A stretch of 64,000 nucleotides of DNA from Paraphysomonas bandaiensis (Eukaryota; Chrysophyceae). Under the pieces are notes generated by a model. It ran no database searches and was not told where the DNA came from. It saw nothing but the letters and a program-made list of their open reading frames with translations. The stretch covers positions 310,001 to 374,000 of the forward strand of contig CBFFRP010000297.1 in assembly GCA_965644295.1 (NCBI GenBank), read 5' to 3'. Each line of letters opens with the position of its first letter. Position 1 is the first letter of the stretch. Below, in pieces: positions 22,252 to 34,934 of this stretch. The translations under genes and the position numbers were made by a program.

Positions 22252-24750
22252 CTACTGTATTGAACTTGCGTGTTGTCGCTTCGTCTTCTTCCATGACTTT
22301 TTAAGTAGGGCAATCTGCTCGTCGACAGCAATAATATCATCTTTAAATGTTTGCACCTGCATCCTGTACATATCCAGCTCATTATTCATTGCTGCAAGCT
22401 GCTTCACCTTGTCCTTCAGAGTCAGTTGGTATGTCATCACCTGCTCTTCAACCTCAGGACCGGGCTGCCTTGAGATAATATTTTTAAGCTCAACATATAT
22501 CTTTTCCTTTTCCTGGATAAGTAAGTCCCGCTCTATAACTTCATCAGACTTGTCAATCAATTCCTTTTGGAGAGATTGAATTTGGCGAATGCGTTCAAAC
22601 CGCTGTGGATCTGAGCTTTCCAAAACTCTCCAACGGTGCACATTCATAGGGCGCGAGAGCTCTCCGGTGAGAGCTTGTCGCTTACTCTGCTCTTGCAAGA
22701 CACTCTTCTCAAGTCTCAGTACACGGCGTTTGACCTCCTCCAAGCACCCTAGCTCCTCTATAGTGTCATTGTGCCCACGCACTACATCCACCAACCGTGT
22801 CTGAAGATCTCGCAGCTTCCCCAGAACAGAGTTATAATGCCGTTCTCCAATGCGCAAATTACTGCGCTGTACCTTGATTTTGTCGTACATATCACCAAGT
22901 TCGGAATTCCTTTTCACTACTTGCGCAGTAAGGAGATTGCGCTCCGAAATAATCGCTATCAGTTCGTTACTCTGTCGCTGTCTCTCCAGATCTGCCTCCT
23001 CAATGATGCGAGTCAACTTCAGAACTTCCACATGCTGATTCTCTATAATCTGCTCACTGGATAGCACTTGCTTCCGAATCTTCGTCAATTCGTTCTTCAG
23101 CAACTCGCGCTCTTTGTCAACTGAATGGTGGTGGAAGTGTTCCTTCACAATGGCGTGATCTTTCGATGATATCTCCTCCTTAATCTGGTCTATCTGATGA
23201 TTTGTCAATCGAAATTTTCTCTTCAGGGAGCTAATCTCATCTTGGGAGTCAATTAGCTGCTTACTGTACAGGTTTCGGTCCGCTCGAACAGCTTCGTAAA
23301 GGTTCTGCTTGTGTTTGAGCTTAGCTTGATCTTCTGATATTTTCTTCTGCAACTCTCGCACTTGAAGCTCCTGAAGTTTGAGTTCTTCTAGTGCAGTATA
23401 ATATTCCTGGTTAGTTATCTCAGTGTCATGCTCATGCTTTTCCTTCTCTTGTAGAAGAGCCTGTATTTGACGTCTCTGAACTTGTACTTCTTCCATTAGC
23501 AATTTGCGCTCCAGAGTTAGATTCCTGAGCGTGTTCTGGTTAACATAGGTAAGGTCCTGAACGGCTTTGTAAGCCTTGTCTGAGCTCAATGCTTTCTTCT
23601 TTAGAACTTCTAGTTCGCTGGCCAACGCCGATCGTTGCTTCATGAGCGCTTCATTTTGCTTTCTGACAATTTTGAGGTCATGGTCTCGAGAGTGATCCAG
23701 ATCCTTCTGTAGCTTCTCCCTTTTGGCATCAAATGAGTTCTTAAGGGCGTCCACTTCTTCGATCTTTTTTGACGCTACTTCTCGAAGCTTTTTGAGCTTG
23801 GATATCTCCTTGTCCGCTTCGGCGATCTCGACCTCCCTGTCTGCAATATACTTACGACGCTGCTCAATCTCAGCCTCACATGACCGGTTCACGGACTTCT
23901 GTTTCTCTAACTCATTACTAAGATTCTGCGTGACCAAATACAAACTATCATAGTCAGCAATATAGTTGTCCATTTTCGATTTTAGGTGTTTCAATGACTT
24001 CTCTAAGGAAAGAAGCGTCTTGTCCTCGCTCTTGAGAAGCAATCTTCGGTTCTGGTAATCCTGCTCCGATTGCACATTATCTTGCTGGATCGTCTTCACT
24101 TTTACTTCAAGTGAACGACATAACTGAGATTGTTCGTCACACCTGGATGTCAAAGACTCCATCTCCTCCTTAATCTTCGAGATTTCCTCCTCGCCGTGTG
24201 TAATGTCCTGCTCCAGCGACTGGATTAGCTCATAGCATCCGTCGACGTCAACACGAACACCAGCAACGACGTTGTTCTTATTGTCTAACTTTTTGGTCAG
24301 AAAATCACGTTCTTTCTCAAGGGTTTGTCGCTCCTCATCTTGAGCTGCTGTCCATCCAGGCCCAACTTCGAGAGCCTCGTGTAACTTGTCAAACTTACTG
24401 GAATACATAGATATCTTCGCGCGATTCGACATCTCTCTCTCCATAAGCTTTACTCGGTTCTCTCTCAGGTTTTCTAAGTTAGCTTGTAAGCCATCCTTGG
24501 AGAGCATAGTCTCTTCGATGTTCCTCTTCGCTATAGAGGTCTGATCCCTAACTTGTACACTGTCTGTGTGCAATGCTTCAATCTCTCTTTCTTTCTCGAC
24601 CAAGGTCTCAGAGAGCATCTCAAGAGTATTCTGAAGCTCCACATATTCCCGCTTAAATCCCTCAACGGCCGGACCTTTCGATCGCAATATATCCAGCACC
24701 TCCTCACCCTCGCGAATAATGCTGTCCGCGACCTGCAAAGTGGTGTTCAT
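22252..24750 (-). CDS. CFAP58: Cilia- and flagella-associated protein 58 (CFAP58/CCDC147)
   Basis: A single exon, 832 residues from the ATG at 24750; the open frame extends 24 bp upstream only through a non-ATG codon. It is almost all heptad coiled coil. The C-terminal half carries segments that I recognise as CFAP58: QNLYEAVRADRNLYSKQLI, RQPGPEVEEQ, PMNVHRWRVLESSDP and LLIQEKEKIYVELK. Length is close to the animal protein (about 870). CFAP58 is an axonemal or basal-body coiled-coil protein needed for motile flagella, so the organism makes flagella. It is divergent from the acyl-CoA-binding/ankyrin gene. A TATATA run lies just upstream (24795-24812). Confidence 0.9.
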   Translation of the reverse strand: MNTTLQVADSIIREGEEVLDILRSKGPAVEGFKREYVELQNTLEMLSETLVEKEREIEALHTDSVQVRDQTSIAKRNIEETMLSKDGLQANLENLRENRVKLMEREMSNRAKISMYSSKFDKLHEALEVGPGWTAAQDEERQTLEKERDFLTKKLDNKNNVVAGVRVDVDGCYELIQSLEQDITHGEEEISKIKEEMESLTSRCDEQSQLCRSLEVKVKTIQQDNVQSEQDYQNRRLLLKSEDKTLLSLEKSLKHLKSKMDNYIADYDSLYLVTQNLSNELEKQKSVNRSCEAEIEQRRKYIADREVEIAEADKEISKLKKLREVASKKIEEVDALKNSFDAKREKLQKDLDHSRDHDLKIVRKQNEALMKQRSALASELEVLKKKALSSDKAYKAVQDLTYVNQNTLRNLTLERKLLMEEVQVQRRQIQALLQEKEKHEHDTEITNQEYYTALEELKLQELQVRELQKKISEDQAKLKHKQNLYEAVRADRNLYSKQLIDSQDEISSLKRKFRLTNHQIDQIKEEISSKDHAIVKEHFHHHSVDKERELLKNELTKIRKQVLSSEQIIENQHVEVLKLTRIIEEADLERQRQSNELIAIISERNLLTAQVVKRNSELGDMYDKIKVQRSNLRIGERHYNSVLGKLRDLQTRLVDVVRGHNDTIEELGCLEEVKRRVLRLEKSVLQEQSKRQALTGELSRPMNVHRWRVLESSDPQRFERIRQIQSLQKELIDKSDEVIERDLLIQEKEKIYVELKNIISRQPGPEVEEQVMTYQLTLKDKVKQLAAMNNELDMYRMQVQTFKDDIIAVDEQIALLKKSWKKTKRQHASSIQ

Positions 24751-25318
24751 CTTGAAGCTTTCAAGGTAACTCAATGCTATGTATGGGGTGAGATATATAT
24801 ATATATATATACGATGTGTTTGATATTTGCAACAGGTACTTCCACATCCACTTCATGTACTAAAGTGCATCACACTCTTCATATGTGAAACCGAAACAGA
24901 TATTTTTTTAAACCTAATGAATATAAAACCAGGGATTTGTCGAAAAACTGCTATTTCACTTGAGTATGAATATCGTAGTATACTGTAGTAGGTAATCTGC
25001 AGACAAATGTTTTATTCACTTGAAAGACGTAACTCTTAAATATAATGGAAAGGCTATATCTCGTTGTATGACCCACCCGTAGATGAGTCTCTATTCATCC
25101 ACTCTGGTGTCCCCTTCTCTCAAGAAAAGGAATGGAATACTCTATCAGTCCGATAACTTGTTAACATACCAAAATAATTTGGATCAAGCGAACAGTATCA
25201 TAAAATAAAGCGTTTAAGGGATCGTAGTCTTCTTTGCTGAGTGAATAGTTTTTTTATACTCCATAGTGTGACTGTTTTACTGCTAATTTCATCGAATAAA
25301 GCCTTGCCTTTGACAGGC
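24751..25318. promoter_or_regulatory. Shared upstream region of CFAP58 (-) and the ACB-ankyrin gene (+)
   Basis: 568 bp between the two starts, with a (TA)n run at 24795-24812. A pyrimidine-containing stretch ending TTTGACAG at 25316 directly before GCATG could be a 3' splice site of a 5'-UTR intron for the + gene. No defined promoter motif is assigned. Confidence 0.3.
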
Positions 25319-28300
25319 ATGAAGAAAGTAGATCTCAACGATGTCATAGAAAGAAGGTGGGAGGAGCGTGGAAAGCAGCTTGATGAAGTTCGAAAAAAAA
25401 TGAGAATAGGATGGAAGAATGATTCCAAAATCTTACAGGAGTATTTCCGTGCTTGTGTCATTAACTGGAAGGCATATAATGGGCCGAAGCCGGAAAGAGT
25501 TGTCACGAAGCTCTACGGTCTTTACAAACAGGCAGTGTTTGGTGACTGTGACGAACTACTCTTGCATGAAAAGCACTCTTTAGTTGGAAAGAAATGGGCC
25601 GAATGGGATAGGCTGAAAGGCATGACGAAAGAACAGGCTAAGCGCCGCTTCATTACATATTTGGCCGAAGTAGATCCCTTGTTGATAGATGTGATGCCTA
25701 ATGAAATGCCGCCTGAGGGGTTTCCCGTGGATTCTCGTGGTCTACAAATATGTGCTAAGTGCAACAGTATGGTAGGATGCCACAGGCCTCTGCTCGATCA
25801 ACATGGTGCTGTGCTTAGACGTCAATTGTTTGAAATGGAAGAGCTGCATAACGTCGAGAACTTGCGGGATTGGATCCAGAATGCTTTAACGAATCAACGG
25901 TGCATATGGGGTGTTCATAAGCCGGTCTCAAGGGTGCAGGCAAGGGAGTTTACTGAGTGGTATAGTAGAGATGAAAATCGCGGCTATTTTATGTACGATT
26001 CTACTCCTGTGATGATGATGGTGAAGGACCTCCTTGCATTCCATTACGAAATTGCTTATGACATGCAGAGTAACAAAGACGAGTACACTCTGGACGAGAC
26101 AAATGCGCAAGTCACTAAGACTCTCGCACTCAGTCGCTACTATCTCGAACTTACAGGGGAGGCTTTTGTGTTTGAAGTGCCATGTACACGCGATATTGAG
26201 GTGTGCAACCTCCGACGCGCCGCAGATGGTGGTCTCAACCACAAGCATCCCGTTGAACTTGAACCACCTGCAGTCGACTACTCACCCTATGAAACGGCTG
26301 TGCGCCTGCGTAAGCAATGTCAAGAACTTGGTCTTGACCCACGCACAGGAATACAAAGGGACATTGAGAAGCGTTGCGAAATATATCGCCAGCGCATTGC
26401 GGAGTACTACGAACGCGTCGAGAAATCAGAGCAGGCTCGCAAACGAAACGAAACCAGAGCCTTATTACATATACAGGAAAAGGCTAAGGTAAAGACAATG
26501 GCTGCGGATGTAATGCTGAAGCAGATGATATTGGCGTGTGCTAGCAATGACGTCACCAAAGTGCTCAGTCTAGCATCCCGTGGTTGCCCCACCAATGTAG
26601 AGACGCCGCGGGGTTACCGACCATTGCTGTGCCTTATGCTCAATAGTTCTTCTGGTGACCAAATCGACCAGCTACTGAGCAGAGGAACAGATGTCAACGC
26701 TGTCAATCGGTATGGGATGTCGCCGCTGATGCTCGCTTGCAGGTTGAAGGACGTCAAGTTAATACATATATTGATGAAAAACGGTGCCGATGAAGTTACA
26801 TCAGAGGGTCGGAGGGGATTGGGACGCACGCCGTTGCACTATTGTAGTATTCATGGGAGCGAAGAAGAGGCAAAAGTGATAACTGACTATGTACTGGAAG
26901 GAGGGGAAGATGCCCTGCGTGTAGTGAGGTATCTGGATTTTCAAGATAGCAATGGAGACAGCCCTCTTATGCTTGCTGCCAAGTATCGAAATGGGATTAT
27001 GGCGAGGTTATTGCTCTCTCTAGGCGCTAATCCCTCAGTCAGAAATTCTCAAAAACGAAATGCTTCATACTTAGCGCGAGACAATGGCCACCGCCTATTA
27101 GCAGACTGGCTGGATACGAAAGTGGGGGCAGGTGTCGCGAAGATAGAAACGTTCAGTGATATGCAATTTGAAAAGACACAGCGTTATGCCGGTATTCAAA
27201 TGAAGGAACTCGTGCAGCAGTTTAGCAAAAAGTTTCTCCAACTACTTCAGGGAAGAACCACGAGCAGTCTACTGGCGTGTCCGAGCAGAGTACAGGATTA
27301 TGCCGTGGTGCATGGGGCGAAAGGGATAAAAGAGCAGTCACAGCTTACGAACAGATACTATTTATTTTTTCTATTGGGTAAGATGAACAGTAACAGCACG
27401 ACCGAAGTAGTGACAGATCTTAAAAACTTGGTGAGAGACATAGTGGATCTACTACGCCAAGGACGCGTATACCCTAGTGCAGAATCTCCAGAAAAACCTT
27501 TGCCGTGGACCCCATTGATGTGCGCCTGTGCAGCCAACGACACGCGGTCAATTCGACTAATTGTTCATGAAGGAGCCGACCCAAATTACTGTAATCGCCA
27601 CGGTACAACCGGACTCATGCTCTCTGCCCAGCTGAACAACGTGCAGGCAGTTGTTGAGCTGTTGCTCTTGGGGGCCGACCTACATCAAACGGATAACGAA
27701 GGTTTTACTGCCATTGCGTACGCGAGCTCTTTGCCTACCCCTGTGGCTTTGCAACGTAGCACCGCCAGTGTTCTATTTGATGGGGATATTGAAGCTACGA
27801 AACGATATACTAGCGAACAAGTCCTTAAATTGGCGGACCAATATTCACCTGAAGAAGTGCGCGATATTGTGATGGAAAACTTTGAGAAATCATCTGAGGA
27901 ATCCACCAAGAAAGAGATGTCTCACATGAGGATTTTGGAAAAGAATGGCTTGACTCATATTGAGTCATTTGATGATCTACTCAGCCAAATTACAGGAATG
28001 AAGTGGAGGGTAGAAGTTGACTTCACGAGCGATTATACGCAAGCGGGCGAAGAATCTAGCGTCGATACTGGAGATATTTTCGGAGAAGAGGATGAAGATA
28101 CGCATCTAATGGATGGTGGAGAAGGTGGATCGGAAAAATGCGACGACAATTCTCACACTGTAGTTGACGTCAGATGCCCTGTCTGCACTCTTCCTGTTCC
28201 ATGCAAGCACTTCTTTAAAGTCAATTCTGTTCAGGAGTATATCGAGAAGAAGAAATCAGGAAAATCAGCTTACCAAACACAGTCGAAAGCAGAGATTACT

Positions 28301-31300
28301 GGTGCTAACAAGCGAAACATAGGAGCCAAGAAATCTAAAATGGCGAAAAAAGTCTTCGAAGATATGGCGACTGCAGTACTGGTGGAAGCTGGACTGGATG
28401 ACAGAGACACCGATCGTAACACCACCTTTGTAAAAAAGTACACTGCTGCCGGTAGAATGTGGGATAGGTCTGTCGAGTGGGGTGGAAACAATAATGACAG
28501 GATCACTTCCTCGAATTTAACTACAATGATGCCGGTCAATAATACATCAGACAATGTCGATGACACTGAGGCCGATGTGGATAATATGGGAAGTGAAACA
28601 CATGGAAAGAGCAGTGATGCAATATGTACAGATGAGGTATTGACTGAAAATGAAACTCCAACTTCTGACGAAGATCGCGAGGTAGTAGTAAATATTGTGA
28701 AACCAGATTATATTGACAGTACTGTCACTTGTGAGCATATTTTAGAAAAATCCAGTGGAGGTCAGAACGGCAGTGCAGATGCTTTTACAGATAATTGTAA
28801 GGGCACTGGTGATGTTGTAGGTGGTAATAGTGATGAAAATGTAGTCAGCGATGTCAGGGAATATGAATCTGTAACTGAAGTTGAAAAGGGAAACGTCAAC
28901 AATTTACCACCAGTGTTACTTCCACCTCCTGAGAAGTCATCTATGAAGAAAGTTATCGAGGGATCAGAAAGAAAGAAAAAATATAAAAAGAACCTCCGTG
29001 TCGTTAAATTTACCATCGATGATGACATTCTTGACGGCGGTTTGGATGAGAATGACACGTCTATTAATATCTCTAGCTACCAAGATGCTTTAACGAGTCC
29101 AACTCCCGAAGATATGATTGCTGGTACTACTGAATCAAGAGTAGCAGTGGTTGTGCCAGTCGATAAAAACGAAAGTATAGTTGAAAAGGAAGAACACGTA
29201 GTTAAAACGCGACGACCCTCTCTTGCGCTTAAGGATGGAACGCTGACAAAGAATCAAGAGCAGATTGCAATGGATAGCTTTGCGAAAGGCAAACTCCAGC
29301 CCGGTGCGGAAGATTTTACAATGAGAATAGGAAAGAATCCAGTTGATGTAAACCATCGACGTGTACACATGTTTAGTTATACTACATCCAAGGGTGGCAG
29401 TACTGATTCTGATGAAGAGCAAAGCAACAGCGCAGTCAGTCTTTCATACGCAGAGCCCTCTCCCCAATCGCCGTCACAAACGGTATCTTCTGGTGAAACT
29501 TCGACTGCGTTGACTGTAAGTACTTCGCGATCTATTCCATCAACAAGCGAACAGTTCCAGATGCATTTCTCTGGTTGGATATTTTCTGGGATATATTCGT
29601 TGGAGTTGTCGACAAAACCAATTGATACACTCCACGTAAATGCCAACTCATGGGCAGAGTGTCTGGATTATGTGAATAAGATTTTCAGAGAGGAGTGGTT
29701 GCCAAATTATTTGCTGCTGGAGACATTTGTCGACACTCACACCTGGGCGGTTGTCGCACACAAATGTCGGGCATGTGCTGTAGGAATCGTTAGATATAGG
29801 GACAATGCCGAGGTTGAAGATCACACACTATTAGGACTTTGCTGTACGTGCATGCTGAGAAAGCGTCTATACGAAAAAGTGATACTTACTATTCCCCGTT
29901 CCTCAAGAAAGCTCTATATGATGGATTGGCCTTTCCACATCCAGTCAAATGATAATTCAACTAAAAGAAACGTAGAAACATCCCTCGTCATGGGTGACGA
30001 ATTGGACGAGTTAATGAATCAGCCGAAAACAGAGATTCAACCAAAAAAACCGAAAATATTCATCAGGAGAGCTGACTCTTACAATCTTATGAATATTCTT
30101 CGCGCGAATGCTTTAGCTCAGAAAAAGGCCAGCGGAGATGATGATGGTAGCTCGGTCATATCTGAGTCAACCCTTTTGTCATCTGTCACGGCTGAAACTT
30201 TGACGACTGCGTCATCTTCACCTTCCGACGACGTAACAAAGTACGGTCCCCGGGAACTTTCTATGATACCCGTACTTTTATCCAATGAAGCATTTGATGA
30301 ATCTGAACGTCTCTTTAGAATATGCATCACACGTTCAGAGTACGGTGGTGACCAAGGTGTCCTCTATTTGGCCAAGCTTATGCAATTGCAAGCAGAAATG
30401 TATATGATGCAGGGTTTGTGGGTGTTAGCGTTACCGCTTTATATTGACTCTGCAGATATCATTATTACTAGGCTTGGGTTTGACTGTAAAGAAAGTTTCC
30501 GAGCCTTTGCCTCAGTTGATGCATGCTTTGTCAAACTGGGATGTAAGAGTGCAGCTGTGTCCTACTTTGAATCACTCAAGGGGAGAGTAGATAAGCATGT
30601 TACGAATGCTAGAAAATGCGAGCTAACAACTGTTTTATTAAGCGAAAGGAGGTTAGTACAAATACAGTAAGCTACAATTCTTGTATGTAATCATAGGCGC
30701 CGCAGTGTTTACAAAAGACACCAGAAGCGCATGCTTTCTATTCTGCATGAAGCGGAAGCTACAGCGCCGTTTCGAAGTATATGGAGAACTAAGTACTTTA
30801 CATGGGGCTACGGCGCGTTGTGCCGAATGATGACTTCGTCAACGGGTTCTGGTATTGTGTCAAGGGAATACTTTACGAAGTTCTGTGAAACGCACGATAA
30901 TGAAGAATCTGGCCCATACGCTCGATTTTGTTGTGACTGTATGAAGTTACGAGAATGTACATACGACGAGGTAACCAATAGATATGTATGTTTTCTGGTA
31001 TATCACTTTTTTCATAGGTTTTTAAGCATCTTGTCCATAAAATATGTAAAACGTACTTGTCGTCTAAAACTGCTGGAATGAATATAGCTGTAGCCCACCT
31101 TTATGACAGAGACTTGGATATGGAAATGAAACGGAAGATTTCCAGTTTCTTAAAGCTGGGTTCCCATATTAATCGGGATGTCTTTGATACTCTACTTAAA
31201 TCATGTCTTGCGTTACTGGCACCTATATTTCGGAAGTTTGTAGCTTCTCATCAAGGGGAGTTTTATAGGCAAAATTTTTTGGATGCCGAAGCAGAGTTTT

Positions 31301-31422
31301 TTCATATTTGCACAGTTACTATTCAAAATAAGTGGAGAGTAATATCAGCTAGAAAGGCTGTGACTATGAAAAGGCACAACATAACTACTTCATCGATTGA
31401 AGAACCACTAGCTTGTATATGA
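25319..31422 (+). CDS. Giant acyl-CoA-binding domain plus ankyrin-repeat protein
   Basis: Model: join(25319..30651,30697..30985,31018..31422), 2008 residues, phases close. Residues about 39-125 form an acyl-CoA-binding (ACB) domain: KLYGLYKQAVFGD at 64-76 and KWAEWDRLKGMTKEQAKRRF at 92-111 match the ACBP ligand and helix-4 region. Two ankyrin blocks follow, about 415-600 and 725-830 (TPLMCACAAND, GADPNYCNRHG). A long acidic linker contains CPVC-CKH near 955, and two further CxxC clusters occur (KCRAC-CCTC near 1485-1510 and CCDC in exon 2). An IQ-like basic stretch lies near the end. ACB plus ankyrin recalls ACBD6-type acyl-CoA carriers, but this protein is several times longer. The function of the C-terminal 1100 residues is unknown. 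Confidence 0.8.
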
Positions 31423-32059
31423 ATTGTGTAGGTGGACTTGTTTATTATTCGCCTGATGTTAATATAATGTATATATTCCGCTCAGATGCATTACAATAGT
31501 CACATTTATTTCAACTTATCGTTTTCGTGATTTGTAAACACTTGGATGACTGAAAGAAATTATAAAAAAATTGAAAAAACTCAAAAGTTCCCTAGTTTCG
31601 TCAATGGAAAACGACATACTGGCGATATAGACCTTGACGTACAAATAACCTACAAATTTACCGATTAGCTTGTGCCCTTGTTAAATGCCATTGGCAGTCT
31701 TGATTGTCTTGATACCATGGAAACTGTTTGCAATTACCCTGGAATTGTTAATACTAAAGGCAACAATTTAACATTAATTGAGTAGCATTGTTTAATGACT
31801 ATATATAACAGCTATGAAAAATAATAATTCCCAGTATTAGCTATTCCGTATAAACTATTAGAACATGGATTATATTCTAGTATATTCAGTGTGTCACTTG
31901 AAGACAATGTACGAAAATACAGTAAAATATGGTGATGTACAAATGCTGTGATGATATTCAGAAGCTGAAATAGTTTGATCTTTTAAGATTTGTTTAGTAA
32001 CGAGAGGTTTACATATGTAGGAGATTATATGAGTGGAGCAAATGAGATTGTGTTGTTTA
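31423..32059. other. Intergenic, nothing recognised
   Basis: AT-rich 3' flank of the ACB-ankyrin gene. Short inverted A/T runs occur, but no gene, RNA or recognisable repeat was found. Confidence 0.4.
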
Positions 32060-32521
32060 TCACAGTTTCGTGTAAACCATACTAATTAATCTAATACTAA
32101 TTAAACCCTCGGTGAGTATTCTCTTAATGGCTTGGTCCACTTCTATGTTACAGACAGTGTAATTTTGTCGTTCGAGTAGTCGATCTACCTCAAGCCAGTC
32201 CTCTCCTGCTACTGCGTCGGCAATGTAAATTCCTTTGTCTTCATATGTCCATTCAGACTCATCAGAGGTGCGTCGTTCGGGCTGTGATCGGACCCATGCT
32301 ACTGTCCTTGTACAATCGTTGTTTGCTGCAATGCTTTCGAGCAGTACACCTTTGGCACGATGCCCCAGTGCCCGATGTCTGGTGGAAAGTGCTTCGTGTG
32401 TGCGTATGCAGACGGCCTTACAGTCCGTGTTTATCGGTATGTGTGATGGGAGTCGCGCAGACAGTATAAGCGCCATTGCTGCTCCCATGAGCTCGTATGC
32501 ATACGGGCCAAGTCCAGGCAC
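32060..32521 (-). pseudogene. RNase H-like retroelement fragment
   Basis: A 153-codon open frame. YELMGAAMALILSARLPSHI then INTDCKAV resembles the E-...-TDSQA core of RNase H, and VAWVRSQPERR with GIYIADAVAGE resembles the late His/Asp region (WVRSHPER..., IYxAD) of RNase H domains in non-LTR or other retroelements. No reverse transcriptase is joined to it. It lies just before the copia remnant, on the opposite strand, and may have inserted into that element's LTR region. Confidence 0.5.
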
Positions 32522-32701
32522 GTCGCTAAAGGGTGTCTCTAATCGCAGTATTTTTGTGGTACCGTTCTTCCATTCATCCTCCGGGGGGAGCCAGACTGTC
32601 GCCGCTCCTCCATAATGTGCCCATCTTATCTAGTTAATTTATCTATCTAGTCTCGACAAATTCTCTTTGAGATCTAGTTAAGAATGAGCAATTTTCCAAC
32701 A

Positions 32702-34000
32702 TGGTAGCGAGCGAGGAGAAGAGAAGGAGGATAAAGGAGTAGCTCCGCAGTTTAACGAGAATAACTTTGAGCAATGGATCGAGGACTTCGAGACATTCTT
32801 CATGAGAAGGAGCAGAGTGAAGTAGCGGTGGAACCGCCACCTAAGGAAAGCGACTTCGGGGAACAGCCACTCACGTTAATGGAGGAGAAGTCTTACAGAC
32901 AGGCTGTGAAGAAGTACTGGGAGGCGAATGCCATATCCTATTCGTACTGCAGGGAAGCAGTGCAATCTTCTTCGAAGGCGCTCCAAAAGTTCAATCTATT
33001 GCATGGTGCTCGAAGCAATGCACAAGTAGTCCCGAGGCGGTTGATCCACCACTAGTATGATATAGCAAGTCAAGTTAGTGTATAGATGTAAATCTAGATT
33101 CTATACATAACCGTTCTCATGTAATAATCAGACATTCTTATATTTATATATGTTGCACTGGGATATATGGTCAACGGTCAGGTATAGATGTTGACAATAC
33201 ATTTGCTCTGTGTGCTTGAACCATGTCTCTATCATGTGATGCACAAAGGTCATCGTGTATATTTGACTACATTGTAAATATATTGATGATATAGTGATCG
33301 CTTGTCAATGTGCTGATCTGACCATGATGACAGAAATCAAGAAACGTTTCTGTGAAAGATTTGATTGTTTAGATATGGGAGAATTAAAACACTTTCTCAA
33401 TGTTTGAGTTACTAGGACCAAGAGTTATATTCAACTCGACCAATCAACATACGATGAGAAGATTCTCACCAAATTCGCGGACTTTCTCGTTCGAAAATAT
33501 CCATTACCTATTAACGCCATGGACAGGATTAACTGCACTGATGGAGAGAACTCGTCTCAAGAGAAACAGGGAGTCGATAATTATCCCTATCGCAGCCTAT
33601 TGGGCGCCATGCTGTATCTACCGATGAGTACGCGTCCGGACATTGCGTATGCTGTTGGTTTATTGTCACGATATGCTTCGAAGCCTACCAAGGCTACATG
33701 TAATCTGTTGACTTATTTGTTATAGTATGTCAGGGGTACAGTGTGGAAAGGTATTCGTTTCACTGGTCGGAGTTTTGACATGCATATTATCACTGATGCC
33801 GACTGGGCCGGTGGTATCGTGTCCCGTCATTCAACAGCTGGCTATATTATTGTCTTTGCATCTGGCGGTCCACTCACTTGGCAATCAATTTTGCAAGTTA
33901 CTGTGTCTACGTCTTCAATGCAGAGTGAGTATCAGGCTATGTACGCTGGCATGCAGGAGCTGGTGTGGCATCGGGGCCATATTTGTAATAACCAATTTTG
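32702..34000 (+). mobile_element. Degenerate, internally deleted Ty1/copia retrotransposon
   Basis: Starts at TGGTAGCGAGC (32702), similar to the initiator-tRNA primer-binding site of copia elements, directly after an LTR-like CCAACA end. Gag follows (NNFEQWIEDFETFFMRR, then a frameshift to RGLRDIL). From about 33230, reverse transcriptase C-terminal/RNase H sequence appears: CERFDCLDMGELKHFL, YRSLLGAMLYLPMSTRPDIA, TDADWAGG, TVSTSSMQSEYQAM and ELVWHRG. Protease, integrase and most of RT are missing, and stops and frameshifts abound. The element is dead. Confidence 0.85.
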
Positions 34001-34325
34001 CTACAACAGTGTGGCATTTGTTCATGCCTTTGCAAGACTATTAATAAGAAACATAAAGTCAGATACCCAAACTTATCTGGCTTCTAAATAATATTTATAT
34101 GTTGCTTTGTACATTATCATATTTTCTCATTTCTTTTAGGTTTTCTTTTTATACATACTTTAGTATGCTCCATTCCATTTTTAAGATCATAACATGCAAT
34201 ATACTATATTACACGCGAAAAGGAGAATTACATATTAAATACTCGAAGGTGTTTCCTTTCATAAAATGGTGCAGTCTCATTCGCAAATTTAAGCATTTCA
34301 CTGATACTATGTTCATACTTTCGTT

Positions 34326-34934
34326 TCAAGTGGAAGTGTCGAAAAGCTTAGCCAAAACATCCCCCACCATCACTGGGGCAACAGATTCGTCGAATTCAAG
34401 GCTACACTGCATGTACTCAGGAAGCTCTTCAACGTTCACGAGGGGTTCATATTCTATGTTCCCACTTTCTATGCTCTGAGTCAATGAAAATCTTGCAAAT
34501 TTGCGGCCGGTCGTATTTTTAACTGTACATATATACTTATTCTTGCACTGTTCTACCAATGATATTCCCGTCAGAAGCTCAAAAAAACTAACTACACGTT
34601 TCTGCTTTATAAATTCCTCTAATGATTGAGATGTTGGATGTACAGAAGGCTGAGTCTGCAAAGTACAGGGTGGTCCATGGTGACTTAGTTGAGTCAGTAG
34701 CTCTTTCTCACGTTCTTCACTCTTTTCGATTAATTTTGCCATTTCTTTGTCCATTTCAGATTTCAACTTTCTTAGTTGAAAATAGCGTTCTTTCCAAAAG
34801 GTAGCATTCGCTTCATCACCGATCCCTTCATCGGTAATGCAGTCACCCTCTTGTCGCTTTCTCTTATTTGTCGTTATATCTGGAGCATTCGTAACATCTG
34901 CCAAAGGTTGCTTCACTATACTATGTTTCAACAT
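34326..34934 (-). CDS. Csm1/Pcs1-like chromosome-segregation protein
   Basis: 202 residues from the ATG at 34934; the frame opens a little earlier only through a non-ATG codon. The N-terminus is basic/acidic, then a coiled coil (about 45-85: FWKERYFQLRKLKSEMDKEM). The C-terminal globular part is VSFFELLTGISLVEQCKNKY, GRKFARFSL, IEYEPL, LPEYMQCSLEFDE and VLAKLF. This order (ELLTG, F.C.V, F.L, EY.PL, LPxYL, F..KLF) is that of the Csm1/Pcs1 (monopolin) RWD-like domain. Those proteins dimerise by the coiled coil and cross-link kinetochores or rDNA. SPC24/SPC25, which share the fold, are the main alternative. The gene is divergent from NDC80, 406 bp apart. Confidence 0.65.
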   Translation of the reverse strand: MLKHSIVKQPLADVTNAPDITTNKRKRQEGDCITDEGIGDEANATFWKERYFQLRKLKSEMDKEMAKLIEKSEEREKELLTQLSHHGPPCTLQTQPSVHPTSQSLEEFIKQKRVVSFFELLTGISLVEQCKNKYICTVKNTTGRKFARFSLTQSIESGNIEYEPLVNVEELPEYMQCSLEFDESVAPVMVGDVLAKLFDTST

